This document shows positions 18,479-21,208 of a stretch of 21,208 nucleotides of DNA, piece after piece. Below the pieces are notes generated by a model, which made no database searches, was not told the origin of the DNA, and saw only the letters and a list, made by a program, of their open reading frames with translations. This DNA comes from an uncultured Frankineae bacterium. Lineage in GTDB: Bacteria; Actinomycetota; Actinomycetes; Mycobacteriales; SCTD01. A program made the position numbers and the translations under genes. Each line of letters opens with the position of its first letter. Position 1 is the stretch's first letter. The stretch covers positions 1 to 21,208 of the forward strand of contig CADCUE010000301.1 of the NCBI GenBank assembly GCA_902805805.1, in the 5' to 3' direction.

Positions 18479-18744
18479 GCCCGGCGCTCGGCCCGGACGA
18501 CGTGCTCGAGGTCGTCCGGGCGGCGGTCGCGACCGTGCTCGAGGTCGACCCGTCCTCGGTCGACCGCGACACGCGGTTCCGCGACGACCTGCACGCCGAC
18601 TCGCTCGCGCTCGTGGAGATCGTCGAGATCGTGGAGGAGACGCTCACGCCGCGGGCCCGGTCCGGGTTCCACATCGAGGACGAGGACCTGGACGCGCTCG
18701 TCACCGTCGGCGAGGCCGTCGACTACGCCGTGGACCGGCTGTGA
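18475..18744 (+). CDS. acpP: Acyl carrier protein, divergent form with a helix II-III insertion
   Basis: The 89-residue protein carries the phosphopantetheine site S43 in [12 protein letters not shown] and the usual end TVGEAVDY. Compared with E. coli AcpP, from memory, the distance from the attachment Ser to the Val of TVG is about 6 residues longer. The extra residues (around TPRARSG, 58-64) fall in the loop between helices II and III. It holds acyl chains as thioesters for lipid synthesis and lies between plsX and rnc, as in Bacillus (where fabD and fabG also sit between them). Whether it is the main fatty-acid ACP or an accessory one cannot be told from the window. Confidence 0.88.
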   Translation: MSPALGPDDVLEVVRAAVATVLEVDPSSVDRDTRFRDDLHADSLALVEIVEIVEETLTPRARSGFHIEDEDLDALVTVGEAVDYAVDRL

Positions 18745-18781
18745 CGCGCGACCGTACGCGCCGGAGCAGGAGCGCCGGACA

Positions 18782-19609
18782 GTGAGCAAGGCGCTGCCCG
18801 GAGCGGCCGGACCGCCGTACACCCCGCTGGAGGCCGCTCTCGGGACGGCCGTCGAGCCGGGGCTGCTCGAGCGCGCCCTGACGCACCGCTCGTACGCCTA
18901 CGAGCACGGCGGCCTGCCCACCAACGAGCGGCTGGAGTTCCTCGGCGACGCCGTCCTCGGCCTGGCGGTGACCGACGCGCTGTTCCGCGCCCATCCCGAC
19001 CTCCCCGAGGGGCAGCTGGCGAAGCTGCGCGCGAGCGTCGTCAACACCCGGGCGCTGGCGCAGGTGGCGCGCGGGCTGGGCCTGGGCCGCTGGCTGCGCC
19101 TGGGTCGCGGCGAGGAGGTCACGGGCGGTCGTGACAAGAACTCCATCCTCGCCGACACGACGGAGGCCGTGCTGGGCGCGGTCTACCTGGACCGGGGCGT
19201 CGAGGCCGCGGTCGCCCTGGTGCACCGGCTGTTCGACCCGCTCATGCGCGCCGCCTCCCAGTCGGGGGCGGCCCTGGACTGGAAGACCGCCCTGCAGGAG
19301 CTGACGGCGACGCTCGGCCTCGGGGTGCCGGACTACCGCCTGAGCGAGAGCGGCCCGGACCACGCCAAGAGCTTCGCGGCCGTGGTCCTCGTCGCAGGTC
19401 AGTCGCGCGGCGAGGGTGCCGGCAGCAGCAAGAAGGAGGCCGAGCAGCAGGCCGCCGAGCGGGCGTTCGGTGCGCTGTCGCCGGTGCCCGGAGGGCCGGA
19501 CGGTGCGGGCGCTCCCGTCGGGGCGCACGGTCCGGGCGACACCGCTGCGCGTCCCCCGGACGGGTCCCCCGGGGCGGACCGTCCGGGAGACGCGTCCTCC
19601 GGTGCCTGA
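18782..19609 (+). CDS. rnc: Ribonuclease III
   Basis: The 275-residue endonuclease cuts double-stranded RNA in rRNA maturation and mRNA control. It has the signature [13 protein letters not shown] at 48-60, the second acidic site [13 protein letters not shown] (125-137, E128), and a double-stranded RNA-binding domain at about 164-230 ending [16 protein letters not shown]. Residues 231-275 form a Gly/Pro/Ala/Asp-rich tail beyond the usual end, probably disordered. GTG at 18782 has AGGAG 9 bases upstream. Its last 8 bases overlap the start of mutM. Confidence 0.96.
   Translation: MSKALPGAAGPPYTPLEAALGTAVEPGLLERALTHRSYAYEHGGLPTNERLEFLGDAVLGLAVTDALFRAHPDLPEGQLAKLRASVVNTRALAQVARGLGLGRWLRLGRGEEVTGGRDKNSILADTTEAVLGAVYLDRGVEAAVALVHRLFDPLMRAASQSGAALDWKTALQELTATLGLGVPDYRLSESGPDHAKSFAAVVLVAGQSRGEGAGSSKKEAEQQAAERAFGALSPVPGGPDGAGAPVGAHGPGDTAARPPDGSPGADRPGDASSGA
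19493..19589 (+). repeat. Imperfect GC-rich repeats in the rnc 3' tail
   Basis: Three related roughly 19-base units occur at 19493-19511, 19520-19538 and 19571-19589. Each has a GGNC-GGACGGTNCGGG-like core. They encode the low-complexity tail of RNase III, and in another frame each would read GRTVR. They look like expansion of a short GC motif, not a mobile element. Confidence 0.55.
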
Positions 19610-20468
19610 GCTGCCGGAGGTCGAGGTCGTGCGCCGGGGCCTCGAGCGCGGCGTCGCAGGGCGCACGGTCGCGGAGGTCACCGTGACCCACCCGCGGGCG
19701 GTGCGCCGGCACGTCGCCGGCGCGCAGGACTTCGCGGCGCGCCTGGCCGGGCGCACCGTGACGGCGGTGCGCCGGCGCGGCAAGTACCTCTGGCTGCCGC
19801 TGGACTCCGGCGAGGCGCTCACCGGCCACCTGGGGATGTCCGGCCAGCTGCTGGTCGTCCCGGCCGAGACGCCGCTGCAGAAGCACCTGCACGTCCGCGT
19901 CCGGTTCTCGGACGCCGACCGGCCCGGCGCTCGGGAGCTGCGCTTCGTGGACCAGCGCACGTTCGGCGGGATGCTGGTGGTGGCCGACGGCGACCCGGTC
20001 CCGCCCCTGCTCGCCCACATCGCCCGGGACCCCCTGGACCCGGCCTTCGACGACGACGCCTTCGTCGCCGGCCTGCGGCGCCGCCGTACCGGCGTGAAGC
20101 GCGCGCTGCTCGACCAGACGCTGGTCAGCGGCATCGGCAACATCTACGCGGACGAGACGCTGTGGCGGGCCCGGTTGCACGGGGAGCGCCCCACCGACGT
20201 GCTGACGCGGCCCGCGGCGCGTCGCCTGCTCGCCCACGCCCGTGACGTGCTGTCCGAGGCCGTCGCGGCCGGCGGGACGAGCTTCGACGCGCTCTACGTC
20301 TCTGCCGACGGCGTCAGCGGGCTGTTCGAGCGGTCGCTGGACGCCTACGGGCGCGAGGGCCAGCCGTGCCGGCGCTGCGGGACGCCGATCAGGCGCGAGT
20401 CGTTCATGAACCGCTCGTCGGCCAGCTGCCCGCGCTGCCAGCCGCGCCCGCGCGCCGCCCGCCGCTGA
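19602..20468 (+). CDS. mutM: Formamidopyrimidine-DNA glycosylase (MutM/Fpg)
   Basis: The 288-residue repair enzyme removes 8-oxoguanine and ring-opened purines and nicks the abasic site. Processed Pro2 and Glu3 of MPELPEVE are the catalytic residues, K61 in RRGKY is the conserved lysine, GNIYADE lies at 179-185, and a C-terminal zinc finger has C256/C259 and C276/C279. The GTG at 19602 is required, because Pro must follow the initiator. It lies 8 bases inside the end of rnc in another frame. Together with the MutT1-like gene the window encodes two arms of the 8-oxoguanine defence. Confidence 0.97.
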   Translation: MPELPEVEVVRRGLERGVAGRTVAEVTVTHPRAVRRHVAGAQDFAARLAGRTVTAVRRRGKYLWLPLDSGEALTGHLGMSGQLLVVPAETPLQKHLHVRVRFSDADRPGARELRFVDQRTFGGMLVVADGDPVPPLLAHIARDPLDPAFDDDAFVAGLRRRRTGVKRALLDQTLVSGIGNIYADETLWRARLHGERPTDVLTRPAARRLLAHARDVLSEAVAAGGTSFDALYVSADGVSGLFERSLDAYGREGQPCRRCGTPIRRESFMNRSSASCPRCQPRPRAARR

Positions 20469-20484
20469 GCCGCTGAGCCGCTGA
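20461..20484. repeat. Three tandem copies of GCCGCTGA at the mutM stop
   Basis: The 8-bp unit occurs at 20461, 20469 and 20477. The first copy contains the mutM stop. Because 8 is not a multiple of 3, the three TGAs fall in all three frames, so ribosomes reading through or shifted still stop here. Confidence 0.85.
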
Positions 20485-20508
20485 GCCCCCGCTACGTCAC
20501 CCCCCACG

Positions 20509-20560
20509 AGATCTTCCGAACATCCCCAGCACCCTGGTGCTGGGGAACTTCTGAAGATCT
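20509..20560. terminator. Long imperfect palindrome between mutM and a convergent lipoprotein gene
   Basis: Outer arms AGATCTTC (20509-20516) and GAAGATCT (20553-20560) pair exactly. A GAA/TTC step and a T-A pair follow, then a perfect 10-bp inner stem CCCCAGCACC/GGTGCTGGGG (20524-20533 with 20536-20545). That gives about 22 base pairs in 52 bases, and it is clearly more AT-rich than its surroundings. It lies between converging genes, so a two-way terminator is the simplest reading; a dispersed palindromic element is possible. Confidence 0.65.
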
Positions 20561-20588
20561 TGAGGCGGAGCCGGGCCGGGGCGGCTGC

Positions 20589-20840
20589 TCAGCCGGCGCT
20601 GGGGGTGGCCTCGGCGCTCTGCTCCTCCTCGACGTTCGGCGAGTTGGTCTCGCCGGGCAGCGGCACGGTGCTCGGGGCGCTCTCGACCGGCGCGGGGGTC
20701 CGCGTGACGCCGCCGGGCTGGGCCGGATCCGGCTGCGGGCCGTTGTCGTTGGCCTCCTGCGGCCCGCCCGAGCAGCCGGCCAGCGCGAGCATCGCGGTCA
20801 GGACGGCGGCGGGAACAGCGGTACGGAGACGTCGGGGCAC
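20589..20840 (-). CDS. Small predicted lipoprotein, unknown function
   Basis: The 83-residue protein begins MPRRLRTAVPAAVLT, with a hydrophobic run and the lipobox LALAG-C23, so it should be exported and lipid-modified. The mature part of about 60 residues is rich in Pro, Glu, Ser, Asn and Gln (GGPQEANDNGPQPDPAQPGG), without a recognisable fold and probably disordered. GTG at 20840 is the chosen start because GGAG lies 6 bases upstream and gives a proper signal peptide; the longer open frame upstream is not needed. It converges on mutM across the palindrome. I do not recognise a family. Confidence 0.65.
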   Translation of the reverse strand: MPRRLRTAVPAAVLTAMLALAGCSGGPQEANDNGPQPDPAQPGGVTRTPAPVESAPSTVPLPGETNSPNVEEEQSAEATPSAG

Positions 20841-21050
20841 GGAGGGCTCCAGTTCGAGGGGGCGGCGGCCCGGGACGGCGGGCTCACGGGTGGCAGGGCG
20901 TGCAGCAGGGCCGTACCCCCGCTCCGCCGGCCGGCACGCGTCCGGTCCGGGTCGTGCTGCCCACACTGCACAGCCCGTGAGCACGCGCGTCGAGCAGCCC
21001 GCCGCGGCCTCCGCGAGGGCGTCGTACGGGCGTCTCGAGGGCCTGCCAAG

Positions 21051-21083
21051 CGTGACCTGTCCGTGACCTGTCCTTGACCGGAC
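21051..21083 (+). repeat. Tandem 11-bp repeats abutting the -35 box
   Basis: CGTGACCTGTC occurs twice end to end (21051-21061 and 21062-21072). It is followed by a weaker third unit CTTGACCGGAC that contains the -35 hexamer. The 11-bp period is about one helical turn, which would suit a regulator binding one face of the DNA. Confidence 0.7.
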
Positions 21084-21102
21084 TGTCCCTGACTGGCACA
21101 AT
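21074..21102 (+). promoter_or_regulatory. Sigma-70-type promoter for the terminal gene
   Basis: TTGACC (21074-21079), a 17-base spacer, and CACAAT (21097-21102) match the housekeeping consensus well. The expected start of transcription is near 21109, giving a leader of about 60 bases to the ATG at 21170. Confidence 0.65.
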
Positions 21103-21169
21103 TCTGGTGCGCCCCTCTGGCCGTCTGCCGAGGGAGCTGCAACAACCCTCGACGTGGAGGCTCACAGTC

Positions 21170-21208
21170 ATGGCCAAGGCCCTGTTCGGTCATGTCGGGA
21201 ACGGCACC
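21170..21208 (+). CDS. Start of a gene cut off by the window end
   Basis: Thirteen codons (MAKALFGHVGNGT) follow a clear GGAGG ribosome site (21156-21160) 9 bases upstream of the ATG. With the promoter above, this is a real gene start. I recall actinobacterial proteins beginning MAKAL(L/F)G(H/Y)VG followed by a coiled coil, of unknown function, but thirteen residues are too few to name it. Confidence 0.6.
   Translation, partial: MAKALFGHVGNGT

Larger units (their letters stand above)
20841..21169. other. Gene-free divergent region
   Basis: These roughly 330 bases separate the lipoprotein gene (minus) from the last gene (plus). They hold a good plus-strand promoter with upstream tandem repeats near 21051-21102. 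No clear promoter for the lipoprotein gene is seen on the minus strand, and the open frames here look like GC-rich shadows. I find no RNA gene. Confidence 0.5.

Overview
The window is a compact stretch of housekeeping chromosome from a very GC-rich Gram-positive bacterium of the Actinomycetota. Four things point there: the extreme G+C content, frequent GTG starts, a coenzyme F420 gene (cofC/fbiD), and a gene order that from memory closely follows one part of the Mycobacterium tuberculosis chromosome (mutT1-ppk1-fbiD / gpsA / ddlA / Rv2980 / thiL / fakA-like / recG / rsmD / coaD / sepIVA / DUF177 / rpmF / rnc / fpg). A Geodermatophilus- or Frankia-like member is a guess; no rRNA or other marker in the window fixes the genus. 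I see no tRNA, CRISPR array, transposase, phage gene or defence system.

Layout. (1) 140-3863, minus strand: cofC (F420 guanylyltransferase), ppk1 (polyphosphate kinase) and a mutT1-type Nudix plus histidine-phosphatase gene, packed as one probable operon. (2) 3945-8260, plus strand: plsC and gpsA (phospholipid precursors, stop and start overlapping), a flavin disulfide reductase with an altered C-terminal active site, then ddl (peptidoglycan). (3) 8271-8986, minus strand: a DUF3515 lipoprotein that appears to start at CTG, and a stand-alone Lrp/AsnC ligand-binding domain. Divergent to these is thiL (9018-9992), which converges on a small minus-strand hypothetical gene. (4) 10290-10905, minus strand: cspA and rpmB, each followed by a hairpin terminator. 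(5) 11130-16544, plus strand: fakA-like DAK gene, recG, rsmD, coaD and a SepIVA/DivIVA-like coiled-coil gene. (6) 16640-20468, plus strand: DUF177, rpmF, plsX, acpP, rnc and mutM, mostly overlapping or separated by a few bases. (7) 20469-21208: an 8-bp triplet repeat, a long imperfect palindrome, a small minus-strand lipoprotein, then a roughly 330-bp intergenic region with a good sigma-70-type promoter preceded by 11-bp tandem repeats, driving a gene cut off by the window end.

How the genes work together. Membrane lipid supply recurs (PlsC, GpsA, FakA, PlsX, AcpP), interleaved with ribosome biogenesis (L28, L32, RsmD, RNase III, DUF177), genome maintenance (RecG, MutM, MutT1), cofactor synthesis (CofC, ThiL, CoaD) and the cell wall or septum (Ddl, SepIVA-like). 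This growth-linked clustering is common in actinobacteria, and a related order (rpmB, fakA, recG, plsX, acpP, rnc) occurs in Bacillus. I found no convincing new biological system. The points most worth checking are the palindrome after mutM, the tandem repeats at the last promoter, the CTG start, the flavoprotein with Phe in place of the catalytic His, and the acyl carrier protein with an insertion.
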